A DNA stretch of 64,000 bases from Tritrichomonas musculus. Taxonomy: Eukaryota > Parabasalia > Tritrichomonadida > Tritrichomonadidae. A program made the translations under genes and the position numbers. Position 1 is the stretch's first letter, and each line of letters starts with the position of its first letter. Shown one piece after another: positions 19,062-29,046 of the stretch. Below the pieces are notes generated by a model. The model was not told the DNA's origin and made no database searches. It was given only the letters and a program-made list of their open reading frames with translations. The stretch spans positions 3,023,501 to 3,087,500 of the forward strand of contig JAPFFF010000005.1 in assembly GCA_039105265.1 (NCBI GenBank), given 5' to 3'.

Positions 19062-19787
19062 TCATTCATCATAACGAGTCATAAATCTGTTTGATCTCTT
19101 TTTCCTACATCCTTGGGAATTTCTATCTGTATCACCGCAGCATGACCACGCCATTCCACCAAGTGCTGGATTCTCGGCATATTCGCCATCATGATAATAC
19201 TCAATTAAATCTGCTTTTCTAATAATCTGTTTAGATTTTTTGGACATTTTTGGTTTCTTGACTATAAATGGTGGAGGTGGTTGTGCTGCTGGAATTCCGT
19301 TTTCTTTAATTTTTTTCGCATATTGAATCTGTCTTGTGACAAGAAGAGGGGATTTTGCGAGAGGTTGACATTTTTTGATAGTGTTCAATCTTGATTCTTC
19401 TGTAAATTTCTTAAATTGTTTTGCTTCAAGCTTTTGATTAATGGTACCCATTCCATCCCAATTTCCGAGTGTTGGATCATAAAAGTCACGTCTAAAGTCG
19501 GGATCATGCTCATTTTTATTTGTCACATAAATATTCTGAGGATTGTATGGTTCTTTTGGATTAAAAACCATCACATCATTACACCACTTTTTCTTCGTAA
19601 CACCATCAATCTGCGGTTGAAGTGTAAGAAGGACTTCACGGCGAGCTATTGCAGCTCTTAAAGGCATATCTTCTCTTGAAAAAGCCATCTCGTCAGGGGC
19701 GAATGATAGCTTAACTCCTGCTGTTCCTGGTTTAAACTTTTTATTGTAACTAAGAGGTTCGCGTTTAGGAATATCATCAGAATCCAT
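19062..19787 (-). CDS. Unknown protein with C-terminal His/Cys zinc-like motif
   Basis: A 241-residue protein with no family I can name with confidence. Most of it is basic and rich in charged residues and proline, with a PPPPFIVKKPK linker near residue 180. The last 45 residues carry H-x-G-x-Y then W-S-C-C-G then G-C, reminiscent of half a CHORD zinc-binding domain (HPG, WSCC, GC), but with fewer cysteines. A metal-binding tail is therefore possible. The ATG at 19787 faces the ATG of the ARM-like gene 149 bases away, so the two genes are divergent. Confidence 0.75.
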   Translation of the reverse strand: MDSDDIPKREPLSYNKKFKPGTAGVKLSFAPDEMAFSREDMPLRAAIARREVLLTLQPQIDGVTKKKWCNDVMVFNPKEPYNPQNIYVTNKNEHDPDFRRDFYDPTLGNWDGMGTINQKLEAKQFKKFTEESRLNTIKKCQPLAKSPLLVTRQIQYAKKIKENGIPAAQPPPPFIVKKPKMSKKSKQIIRKADLIEYYHDGEYAENPALGGMAWSCCGDTDRNSQGCRKKRSNRFMTRYDE

Positions 19788-19936
19788 GATTGCTAGCTTT
19801 GTAGAAATATTTTTTTACAAATCCGTTATAAATGATATAGAAAATAAAATTCTGAAAAAATCAGTTAAAAAAAATTCATGAATTTTTCAAAAGATAAATG
19901 GTAATACAAGGTAGTTTATAAATTTATTAAAATTTT

Positions 19937-21328
19937 ATGAAAATCATTAATACTTCTGAAATAAATGAATATCAATATGATGATAGCTATATTTTAAGTT
20001 CGATTAAAAAAAAATCGCCATATATAGAAGAGAATTCCCTAGATAATAGTATTGATATATACTCCCAAACTGCAATCAGAGAGAATATTCTTAGCCTTCA
20101 AAGTGAAAACGAATTTGCTCGTACAGCAGCTTTGATTGAACTAATAAAATTTATTAAATGTTGTCCAACTGATTTTCAAAATATTTTCCCACCTGAGGCA
20201 ATTCAACTTATATTAAATATTTTTAATTCAAAAGTATTGCAGAACTCTTTGGATGCAATAAATTTTTTAGGATTTTTGACATACTTCAATAATTCATTTT
20301 CAGGCTTAATATTATCAAGCATTTTCTTAAATTCAATGGTTGAAATCATCCCACACATTCAGAAAGAAGAATCATTTTCCGATTGGTGCACGTTATTAGC
20401 CAATTTATTTTTTGACATACCAAATTATCAATTGTATCAAGAATCAAACTTATCTAATGTGCTTACAAGTGTGCCTGAACAATTTTTTTGCAGCGAGTAT
20501 TTACGATTAGTTATGGTATTATGTTCAATCAAAGATATAACATCTAGTGACTCATCTGTTTTATTAAAAATTTTAATGGATTGTATTGCAAATTTATCTC
20601 CATTATATATCAAGGCTCTATCCTTAAAAAACTTAAGGAAATTATTAAAAACAGAAAGAAAGAAAGAACTACAAAACCTTCTTCCTCCAATGATGCCACT
20701 TCTTTTAAGAATCTTGACGGAGTGTAATGATATTAAAGTTGTTTTAAATGACTTAAAATTAATAAGGAAATTGTTTTGCTCTAATTCTATTATCGTTGAT
20801 TATTTATTTAACGTTAATTTTTACAATGCATTAAGAAAAGTATTAGATTATGATAATCCAGATGTCAAATATGAAGTTTTAAAAACAATAATTGAATACA
20901 TTAAAGTAGATAGTGTATTTGATCAAGCAGAAGCTTCGATTTTTCTAACATATGATTTCAATTCAGATTTGAATAACTTAGAATATAAATCCAAAGTCTT
21001 AATTGTTAACCTCGAAGGCTTATTATTTCATTATTTGCCAATCGATTCTTTTGTACAATCATTAAATGAAGATTTTTTTGAATCAATCTTTGATATTTTT
21101 GATTCCAATGATTATGCTAAAGTAATTTGCTACAAGTTTCTAATTGACTTACTAAATAAAGTAATAATGGATCATGATCTTTTCTCAAGAATTAAAACAC
21201 TATTATCAAATGGTGGATTTTTATCTGTTTCCGAAAACGATCTCCTAAATTCAAAGGAGGAAATTAAAAGTTTAGCGCAATTATTTTTGAAAATATTCAA
21301 TGATGATAGACCAACAAACGAAAAATAG
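19937..21328 (+). CDS. ARM/HEAT-like alpha-solenoid protein
   Basis: A 463-residue protein of unknown function. From about residue 45 on, helices alternate with the spacing of armadillo or HEAT repeats: FARTAALIELIKFIKCCP, then SLDAINFLGFLTYF, LLPPMMPLLLRILTEC, and the conserved-looking NPDVKYEVLKTIIEYI. There is no importin-beta-binding basic N-terminus; the first 40 residues are polar. Trichomonads have many such solenoids. It is similar in build to the frame at 26.8-28.3 kb, but I see no close sequence match. It starts at the ATG at 19937; a short AT-rich region separates it from the divergent neighbour. Confidence 0.75.
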   Translation: MKIINTSEINEYQYDDSYILSSIKKKSPYIEENSLDNSIDIYSQTAIRENILSLQSENEFARTAALIELIKFIKCCPTDFQNIFPPEAIQLILNIFNSKVLQNSLDAINFLGFLTYFNNSFSGLILSSIFLNSMVEIIPHIQKEESFSDWCTLLANLFFDIPNYQLYQESNLSNVLTSVPEQFFCSEYLRLVMVLCSIKDITSSDSSVLLKILMDCIANLSPLYIKALSLKNLRKLLKTERKKELQNLLPPMMPLLLRILTECNDIKVVLNDLKLIRKLFCSNSIIVDYLFNVNFYNALRKVLDYDNPDVKYEVLKTIIEYIKVDSVFDQAEASIFLTYDFNSDLNNLEYKSKVLIVNLEGLLFHYLPIDSFVQSLNEDFFESIFDIFDSNDYAKVICYKFLIDLLNKVIMDHDLFSRIKTLLSNGGFLSVSENDLLNSKEEIKSLAQLFLKIFNDDRPTNEK

Positions 21329-21755
21329 GATCTTCATGTATTTATTTAATTTATTGTTTTGAATAGAGTTAAATTCGAAAGATATAAGTATTAGAAAATG
21401 TATGTAATGCACATTTTGGGTTTAATAAAATTTTTATTAATTTATCGGTAATTTAATTACGAACAATGATTCTTTTGAATTTTTTTGTATTTTTAAAGTT
21501 CTCATACAAAATTTTATGAATTAATAGAAATTTACTTTATGTTGAGTTGATGTAAAAAAAAGCAAACTAAAAAAAAATGTGTAGAACAAAAAAGGGTAAT
21601 AGAAAGTATACTGTTGTCTTGAATGTTCATACTGGGAAAATTCAGAGAAAGTAAGAAATCTTTTCAATCGGATAGAATTTTGATAAAAAGTCAAAAATTC
21701 GATGTAATTGAGAAAAATTGCCGAAAGCCCATTCAATTTTTTATTATTCATAATT
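21329..21755. other. Intergenic, MOB1 promoter side
   Basis: About 430 AT-rich bases after the ARM-like gene. A weak minus-strand frame at 21521-21763 starts inside the MOB1 coding sequence, is hydrophobic and lysine-rich, and looks like chance. The right end holds the MOB1 initiator. Confidence 0.5.
21748..21753 (+). promoter_or_regulatory. Initiator-like TCATAA before MOB1
   Basis: TCATAA ends two bases before the MOB1 ATG and fits TCAYW. If transcription starts at its A, the leader would be only a few bases long, which is normal in trichomonads. It also argues for the ATG at 21756 rather than the longer in-frame start at 21708. Confidence 0.45.
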
Positions 21756-22391
21756 ATGTTCAACTGGGGAAAAAATAATCAAGGAACTTTTCGTCCTGTA
21801 AAAAAAGTTGCAAAAGAAAATCGTAACTATCGTCTTCAACAAATTAGCAAAAGGACGATTGAACAAGGGGACCTCAAACAAGCCGTAAAATTACCTCCAG
21901 GTGAAAACCTCGATGAATGGCTGGCAATGAACATTGTTGAATTTTACAATCAGCTCAGTTGCTTGTACGCTCCCATATCTGAGAAATGCACTCCTCAAGC
22001 TTGTCCAAAGATGACAGCAGGTCCAAATTACCAATATTTTTGGCAAGATAATGTAAATTACAAGAAGCCTACAATGCTCCCAGCACCAGAATATATTGCC
22101 AATGTTATGGCCTGGGCAAATTCTTACATAAGCAATGAAAAATACTTTCCAACTGATCCAAGTGTTCCTTATCCACCAGACTTCCGTCCTGTAGTTGCAA
22201 ACATTTTCAAAAGACTTTTCAGAATATATGCACACATTTATCACCATCACAGAAATGATGTTGTTCAAATTGGTGCTGAATCACAACTTGATACTTCATT
22301 CAAACACTTTTACTTGTTTTGTAACGAATTTAAACTGATTCCAGAAGATCAAATGATGCCTCTTGAGCCAATTATTAAGAGCTTTAATTAA
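21756..22391 (+). CDS. MOB1: MOB1 kinase activator
   Basis: A 211-residue protein, essentially the usual length. MOB1 binds and activates NDR/LATS kinases in the Hippo and mitotic-exit pathways. The zinc ligands are all present at family spacing: C78 and C83 in EKCTPQACPKM, H160 and H165 in YAHIYHHH. Other family signatures are MTAGPNYQYFW, NLDEWLAMN, VDFYNQ-like VEFYNQLSCLY, and the C-terminal SFKHFYLFCNEFKLI. An in-frame upstream frame to 21708 would add 16 residues (RKIAESPFN...) that MOB1 proteins do not have, and the initiator-like element lies between the two, so I chose 21756. Very confident. Confidence 0.96.
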   Translation: MFNWGKNNQGTFRPVKKVAKENRNYRLQQISKRTIEQGDLKQAVKLPPGENLDEWLAMNIVEFYNQLSCLYAPISEKCTPQACPKMTAGPNYQYFWQDNVNYKKPTMLPAPEYIANVMAWANSYISNEKYFPTDPSVPYPPDFRPVVANIFKRLFRIYAHIYHHHRNDVVQIGAESQLDTSFKHFYLFCNEFKLIPEDQMMPLEPIIKSFN

Positions 22392-22991
22392 TTTTAATTT
22401 TTTTAAAAATTTAAGTTTTAATAATTTTTTTTTCTCAAAATTTGTAATACCATATTGAATGAATTGAAAGTAACTAATCAATCTCAATTGAGAGATCATT
22501 TTCAGATTATGATAAAAATTTTTATCTTCTCAAAAAAATGTTTATTTCTTTGTGCAATAATATTAAAATAAGTTTTATTCTGATTTGTTTTTATGAGTCG
22601 ATTTTTGAAACATGAAATGAAATATTTAAAATGTTGATAAATTATAGATTTGGTTCATAAAAAAGATTAGGTTATATTTTCCTAATGAATGGTTTATCAT
22701 TATATATAGTTTATATGGGCAACAATGAGTTGTTATATTTAATCCAAATTAATTGAATTTTAGAAAACAATTCATTGTTGTTTTAACTTTAACAAAAAGG
22801 ATAAAAAAGTCTTTAGCCTACTTGGAGTCATTTAGATGATTGCTGATTTAAACTAAAACTTAGGATTTAATTATAAAATAAAATGTCTTTATATTTCTGA
22901 GTTAACTTAAAAAAAAAATATAATATTATGAAGTTAAGTAATAACAAAAAAAAGTTTATTGGGTTTTTCATGACTAAAGTTGATAAAAAGT
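22392..22991. other. Intergenic, no gene seen
   Basis: About 600 AT-rich bases between the convergent MOB1 and MYCBP genes. The weak minus-strand frame at 22296-22499 overlaps MOB1 and is a shadow. No RNA gene or repeat is apparent. Confidence 0.5.
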
Positions 22992-23351
22992 TCATTTGAT
23001 ACCTTTTTGTTTTTTAATATCTGCAATTTTCTTTTCAAGTTGTTCTATTTCTTTTCTCAATTGTGTATTTTTGGTACGAAGCTCTTCTGGGTCTGCATTT
23101 GTTGAATTTCCTAAATGGTCCTTGACATATTTTAACGGATCCATTTGAGTCTCATATTCTTCATATAAATTAGAAATAACGCGAGTAATCGAATCAAAAA
23201 GTCCAGAGCGTTCAAGATATTTAAGAAATTCGATTCTTTTTTCTTGAGACATTTTGATTTTAATTCGTGCAAATAAACCATATAAAAAGTTCAAAAAAAA
23301 TTCTGTTGAAATTTTCTGAGCAACTTCTGAACTCAAAGCAATTCTCCCCAT
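22992..23351 (-). CDS. MYCBP: MYCBP/AMY-1 homologue (FAP174-like)
   Basis: A 119-residue frame. From residue 34 (MSQEKRIEFLKYLERSGLFD) it follows MYCBP closely: then SITRVISNLYEEYETQMDPLKYVKDHLGN, a P-E-E-L and a C-terminal coiled coil ending in lysines. MYCBP is an adaptor that binds AKAPs; its Chlamydomonas counterpart FAP174 sits in the flagellar central apparatus, which suits a flagellate. Two ATGs are possible. The one at 23351 gives 33 extra hydrophobic residues (KISTEFFLNFLYGLFARIKI) absent from known MYCBP; the one at 23252 gives an 86-residue protein starting exactly where the family does. I prefer 23252 but keep the long frame because it is uninterrupted. Confidence 0.85.
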   Translation of the reverse strand: MGRIALSSEVAQKISTEFFLNFLYGLFARIKIKMSQEKRIEFLKYLERSGLFDSITRVISNLYEEYETQMDPLKYVKDHLGNSTNADPEELRTKNTQLRKEIEQLEKKIADIKKQKGIK

Positions 23352-25584
23352 GGGGCGGAAAGCTCACATTATTTTGATAACATATAAATTAAAATATTTA
23401 AAAATAGTAAGTATTTGATGATAAATATATATGCTAAATATGAGGACTAAATTTTCTACAGATTTCTAAAAACACTTTTAACATAATGAGTACAATTTTT
23501 ATTCAAAAAGCTTATCTGCTTATATTTTATCTCAATTAATTTTTTGTCACTAAATTTTTAAAGAAAAAATTGAATGACAAAATGATAAAAATGCTTTATT
23601 ATTTCTAAAACTGTAGAAGTGTTTGGATTCATATTTTATAAAAATCTTAATTGTCCCTATTAAAAAATAATTTTATATTTTTTTCTATTCGTTCTCACTT
23701 GTAAAACGATACTTTAAACAAAGGTACCCAAACTCTATTTTTTCGGACAATACCTTTTCTATATTATTAGATTATTTTATAAAATCTTTTATTTATATAT
23801 ATTTATAATTATTAAAATTTTATCTAATAATTTCCAGTATAAAAAGAAATTTAATTTTGTCTAATTTTGATTAGTTTACAAATTTTCAAAATTGAAAAAG
23901 TTTTAAAATGATTGTTTTATAAATTTGAATAAAAAATCTTTTTGATTAACATTTTTTATATAAATATATCCATATAAATGTTTACATATATATGTTTATT
24001 GTTATTAATAGTTTTTTTTTGATTATTTTTTGAGAATCTAAAAAAAATTATCATTTAATTATTGCATTTTATAATTTCATTGTTATTATATATATTAATA
24101 TACATTTTAAAATTATTAAATATCTTATATTGTGAAATGTAATTTATAAAAATAAGATAAATATATTTTATTATTTGAATGCATTCTGAAATTATAAAAT
24201 TAATATTGTGTAGATATCTTAAGCAATTAATTAATATAATATTAAACAATATAATATACATGATTTAATAATATGGAATATATTGTAAAACTCAATGAAT
24301 ATCTAAAATGCCTATTTAGATTAAATGTATCGAGAATTTTTCTACAAATTAAAAAAAACTTTCGTAACTGAATTTTATTGATTTTTCATTACTTCATATC
24401 CTAACAAATATCAAATATATCATTTGATATCTCATATTATATATTACATTTCAATATATAAAATGAATTATATATTTAATTTAATATAAATAAAATTTAA
24501 TTTAAAAATATTATTATTTAAATTTTTTCATAAATTGAAAGAAAAACTCTAATAAAATTTTCACTTCTCAATTATTACTTTTGTGAAATTTTCCATATTT
24601 TTCTCAAAAAATTGGATTATAAATAAATATATTATTATTTTAAATCTTTAGGTAATTTTGATCGTGATTTCAATGCATTCAAAATTGAATTCGCTTAGAT
24701 TGACGACTTCACCTCTTCAGAAAAAAAAATTAACCTTTTTTTTTCTCCTTAAACCGTCAAAAAATTAGTATTTTAGCTTTATCTCAATAAATCCTAGATA
24801 GATCTTCCAATTAACGAGATATATCATGTAAAATAAAATATCTAAAACGTTAAAATCATTACAGGAAAATGTATCGAAGGGATTAGAAATTATTTGGAAA
24901 TTATTGAAATATCGATTTATGATTTTTCGTATCTCCACATATTCTTAATTAATTAAATATATTTTTATTTTATAAACAAACAAATATAATAATATAGAAA
25001 AATATAAGTTCAAAAATAAAAAAATAATATTTTAATCACCACTTTTCTAGGGTTTTTAAATTTTTCAAAAAATGAAGATTGAAATTTCTATTTTCTTATG
25101 TAATGAACTAAACAGGTTGTAAATAGTATCAAACAATTATACATATGATAAGGATTTAAAATATGCTATTAAAATTTTAGTAAGTCTTAAAATCACCAAC
25201 TTTTTGCTTTCAACAAATTGAAAGAAAAGAGTTTGTATACCTTTCTTTAAACGATCTAAATACGATTATTTTTAATTCAAACAATTTTTATAAAATATTT
25301 CATAAAAAAAAAAAAAAAAATAGAACAAAAACGATCATTTTCAACAGAAAAATAAATGTCAGATTCCTATATCTCAAAAATTGTAGAAGATTTTTAGATA
25401 AAATTTAAATATTTTGTTATATGCCTGATACTAATTCACTTTTCCAAATTAGGTATAAACTTTCTCATCTCTATAATGCACTTTTTTTTCGAATCGATAA
25501 CGATCATTCGCGCTAACAAAAAGTCAAAAAAGTTAAAATATAAAGTATTTGCTTTCCACCCCATTTCTCCCCCCCCCCCCCCCC

Positions 25585-25627
<43 letters not shown>

Positions 25628-25660
25628 TAATTATAGCATTTTTTTACTCGGAATTTTCAG
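23352..25660. other. Gene-free, extremely AT-rich stretch
   Basis: About 2.3 kb with no supported gene. It is made of A/T-rich runs with weak TA-rich palindromic texture around 24050-24500. The small frame at 24055-24261 is Asn/Ile/Tyr-rich and looks like chance. No tRNA box B, 5S or snRNA core was found by eye, though a covariance search would be needed to exclude a diverged RNA gene. Confidence 0.55.
25569..25623. repeat. (C)17(A)38 homopolymer tract
   Basis: Seventeen Cs run straight into about thirty-eight As. The only reading frame across it (25476-25694) is a Pro/Lys homopolymer artefact. Such a tract is prone to length error in assembly. Confidence 0.9.
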
Positions 25661-25952
25661 AGGTACTGATCAAGCAAAAGCTGTAATATATTAGTAATCG
25701 TGTTAATACATTGTCGAATAGATCAATGATTCTGATGTATTAGCTCGTAATTTTAAGTTTATTAGAAAATGAAAATTGTGAAAATAAAATTATTTTCAGA
25801 GGCAATACAAAAAATTCTTATAACATAATTTATCTCTTTTGAAAATTATTTTTTTTTTTTTTGCACAAAATAAAATCTTTTCAATTTAAGACCACATATA
25901 CACTCAAATAGTTACCCCTTTCAAAAAGTCTCTTTTGCTTGATCAGTACCCT
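25661..25952. mobile_element. MITE-like element, about 290 bp
   Basis: The 18-base sequence GTACTGATCAAGCAAAAG at the left end is found as an exact reverse complement at the right end (25932-25949), with the outermost bases AGG/AG also matching. No coding capacity lies between, so this looks like a non-autonomous inverted-repeat transposon. The transposase family is not known. The right end abuts the CTAGACTTG end of the next element. Confidence 0.65.
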
Positions 25953-26674
25953 AGACTTGTTATTCTCCGATTCTCGAGATCGATAATTGATTGACTTTTT
26001 GATATCGATACATAAATATACACAGATTCTCGAGATCGATTTCAGAGATCGAGAATTTTTTTTCTCAGCTTTTGATATAAGAATTTTCAATTAAACTTTT
26101 TGATAAATATATGATCGTAATTTATTCTCAAATATTTCATAAAAAAGAATGTATTTTTTGATTTTAAGGTACAAATCCAGTACGTTATTTTTTGAATAGG
26201 AGAACGTTTATTATTTGAATAGTTGCATGTCTCTGAAAAAGTTTAAATTGACTAGGTTTGTTTTTGACACTTATTTTACAATTTAAATAAACATTATGAC
26301 ATGTTATATGAAATGGATAAAAATAATCATTTTTTATTTAACATGTCATCTTATTCTTTGAGAATGTCAAAAAAAATTGCGGTTACAAAACGTACTGGAT
26401 TTGTACCTTAATATTAAAATAAACATCGATACATTATATTATATATTTTTAAATATTATAAAATCACAACTACTAATTATCAAAAAAGATAAGTCTGTTT
26501 GAGATCTCGAGATCTCGGTAATTGATATCATGTTTACAATTATTTTCATATCACATTTCATATCTGATATCTTGATAATCGATAATCTCGATATCAGATT
26601 TGTAAACTGATAATCGAGCATCAGATGTAAAAAAGTGACGTTTTTGATATCGATTCTCAAAATAGCAAGTCTAG
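25951..26674. mobile_element. Second inverted-repeat element with nested insertion
   Basis: The left end reads CTAGACTTGTTATT and the right end, on the other strand, CTAGACTTGCTATT (13 of 14 identical); both are followed by a degenerate GATTCTCGAGATCGATA-like stretch. The interior is full of short palindromes built from GATATC, ATCGAT and CTCGAG (for example 25969-26060 and 26500-26660), and a third element (26164-26411) sits inside. No coding frame is supported; the 69- and 73-residue frames here are chance readings of the palindromes. Confidence 0.5.
26164..26411. mobile_element. 248-bp MITE with perfect TIRs and TTAA ends
   Basis: GGTACAAATCCAGTACGTT at 26168-26186 and its exact reverse complement at 26389-26407 make perfect terminal inverted repeats. 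Both are flanked by TTAA (26164-26167 and 26408-26411), so with TTAA included the arms are 23 bases. TTAA target duplication is the hallmark of piggyBac-type transposition; a TA target of a mariner-type element would also fit because TTAA contains TA. The interior is AT-rich and non-coding. Confidence 0.75.
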
Positions 26675-26786
26675 TTGTTTGTATATATATATTTTGAGAG
26701 ATTTATTTAGAGTGAATAAGAAAAGTGAAGTATGAAGTGACTAAAATTAATTTTAAAAAACAAAATTTTAGTTTTGGCATAAAAGT

Positions 26787-28277
26787 CTAATCTTCTAAGC
26801 CCAATAAATCAAACAACTGGTCAGCATACACTGGTATTTCTTTATAATCGCAGTCTCTCAAATTTTGAAGGTTTTCCATTGCTTCATTTAAAAAGATTGT
26901 CTGAATTTTCTGCAAAACCTCGTTTCCCAGTGCCTGAGTGCATTTCTCAACAGCGCCACATATTGCATAAAAAACAGCTGATGTCGTATCATTCAAAGAA
27001 TCATTGAAAAATTGGAATAAGTACTGAATGATTCCTGATTGAAAGACGAGCAACAACTGTTGCGGATTCGCTAAAAAGAAAATATTTTTAAACGATCCAG
27101 AAATGTTCAAGCAAATGCTGATGTTTCCGCTGTCCAATATTTTTTTGGTATATTGGATATAATTAGTCTTTAATAATAATTCGATACAATCAGGGTCATA
27201 CTCAATTATTGAATAAATCCAGAGCGTGAGCCAGTATAACGCTTCTTGGTCAGATGATGTGACCATTTTTTCGCACAAAAAATTGAAATCTATTAATTGA
27301 TGAATAAAAATCATGTTCCCTTTATTTTTTTTTTCGTCCGAAAGGATTGTGGTCAAGATTACTAAAAATTGAAAGATATAACGGTCAATATCATTGATTT
27401 GCAATTTAAGAGTTGATAGTAAGATTTCGATCATCTGTGATGGTTCAAATTGATACTTTTTTTGAATCAGCATTATTTTTATTAAACAACCTAATGAACA
27501 CTTTTTTAAACGGTCAGTCCCAACTTGAAAAACACTGATATACAATTCATTTAATTGTGCTATTGTTTCATCAGTAAAAGGAGGATCTTCATATTGATTA
27601 AAAATGTTTAGCATAATAAATTGAAAGTCTAAGCATATAAATTGAAGTTCTTCATGATTAACATCAGCTGCCCAGATAAAAGATTTTTGAAAAAAAAGAT
27701 CGATTATTTTATATAAAATATTAATGGTTATTTCTACTTCATCATTCAAATACTCATGGAATATTGCTCTGTGGAAAATATTTGCTATATTTATACGAAC
27801 CTGATCTGATGGTGAGTCAAAAAAATTAGTAATTAATGTAAATATTTGATATTGATTTAAAATTACCAGCATTGAAAAATCTAACTTTAAAAAATAATCG
27901 ATAAGTGTCAATGCTAAGCAAAGAATCTGTTCGTTAGGGCCTGAATTGAAAATTTCGGCAAAAAATGGAATAACATTATAGTTCTGAATTGTTTCAAGAG
28001 ATAAAAAATCGAGATTTTTTAAAAGTTCGCTGGTAAACTCCACTAAAGAGTTGGGTACGGTGGAAAGAAGAGGAAATAATTGTGCAAATAGTTGAATAAT
28101 ATGATTTACTCTCTCATAATATTCTTCATCTTCCTGTAAATCGAAAAATTCTAAGCCGTCAATTATTCGATCCTTCGATGATTGATCAGGTTTTTTAGTA
28201 AGTAAGGTTTTTTTCTTTTTGGGAAGAATTTTAGTGGGATATAATAAAAAAAAAAAAAAATAAAGCAAAGAAATCAA
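26787..28277 (-). pseudogene. ARM-like frame lacking a start codon
   Basis: About 480 codons are open and encode a helical, armadillo-like solenoid: EEYYERVNHIIQLFAQLFPL, then NEQILCLALTLIDYFLKL, DQVRINIANIFHRAIF, and EALYWLTLWIYSIIEYDP. Similar importin-alpha-like ARM proteins are abundant in trichomonads. The N-terminal end, however, reads through a poly-T tract (28244-28260) into Phe/Leu and has no ATG; the nearest in-frame ATG is far downstream, near residue 135. Either the 5' part has been lost, or the homopolymer length is wrong, or an unrecognised 5' exon exists. A Mutator-like element and another A tract lie directly upstream, which suits truncation. The rest of the frame is intact, so the loss would be recent. 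Confidence 0.6.
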
Positions 28278-28575
28278 TTCAAAAGCATACGTTTACTAAT
28301 TTGTTTTTTAAAAATTTTAACGATCAAGTAAAGTATTCAAATAGTGGTCTGACTTTTTGGTCCCAGTTTATCTAGCAAAAAAAAAAAAAAAAAAAAAAAG
28401 AATATCAAATGGTAATCTTAATTGGATATCATAATGGCTAAAACAAGCATATATAAGCATTTCAAGTTATTATCGCAAAAAAATTTGCACAATTTCTGAT
28501 TATATGATGAGAATTTCTGTTCTGAACAGAAGATAAGAATAAATTATGTATTGAATTCGTATCAGCAAGGAGCTC
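28278..28575. other. Spacer with A tract, left of MULE
   Basis: About 300 bases containing an A run at about 28377-28399 preceded by a short GTCTGACTTTTTGGTCCC segment. No gene is visible. Confidence 0.5.
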
Positions 28576-28800
28576 TGTCAAATGAGCATTCAAAAATATG
28601 AATACAGGACTCGTTATTGTAAACCATTTAAGCTCTCAATTTGAAGATTATTTTTTGAAACAAACTGTTTTGTAATTCAAAGGTGAAATCAAGCATTACA
28701 AATAAGATTTGTTCAATGACAAGTCAAATAAACAAATCAAATCTAATCTAATCTCGCTTTTTTTCGAAGACAAGACCAGTAAACAAATCTTACAAACTTT
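28576..28800 (+). repeat. Left terminal inverted repeat of MULE
   Basis: Inverted match to 30066-30279. It includes short TCTAA tandem units near 28737-28753 that are also present in the other arm. Confidence 0.8.
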
Positions 28801-29046
28801 CTCAAGCATCAATTCAGCTACTAAAAAAGCTGATTCGTAAATATCCAAATACAACAAAGAAGTAATATATACAACAGCTTAACAGAACCAGTGAAATTTA
28901 CAGATGTTTTTATAAAAAATAATGACATTACTAAATTATATTTGCATGCTTTGGTAAATGGAGAAATTAACATAGATGAAAATTCAACGTTACACTGATT
29001 CACATGGATAACACCTTGGGCTCTGGAAGTAAAAAAAATATCTTTC

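Noticed and set aside
21708-21755. N-terminal extension of MOB1
   Set aside because: Sixteen residues absent from the family, and an initiator-like TCATAA lies inside it just before the better ATG.
24055-24261. Asn/Ile/Tyr-rich 68-residue frame
   Set aside because: Composition is what AT-rich spacer gives by chance and there is no domain or start context.
25476-25694. 72-residue frame across the C/A tract
   Set aside because: It is mostly Pro and Lys homopolymer from the tract itself.
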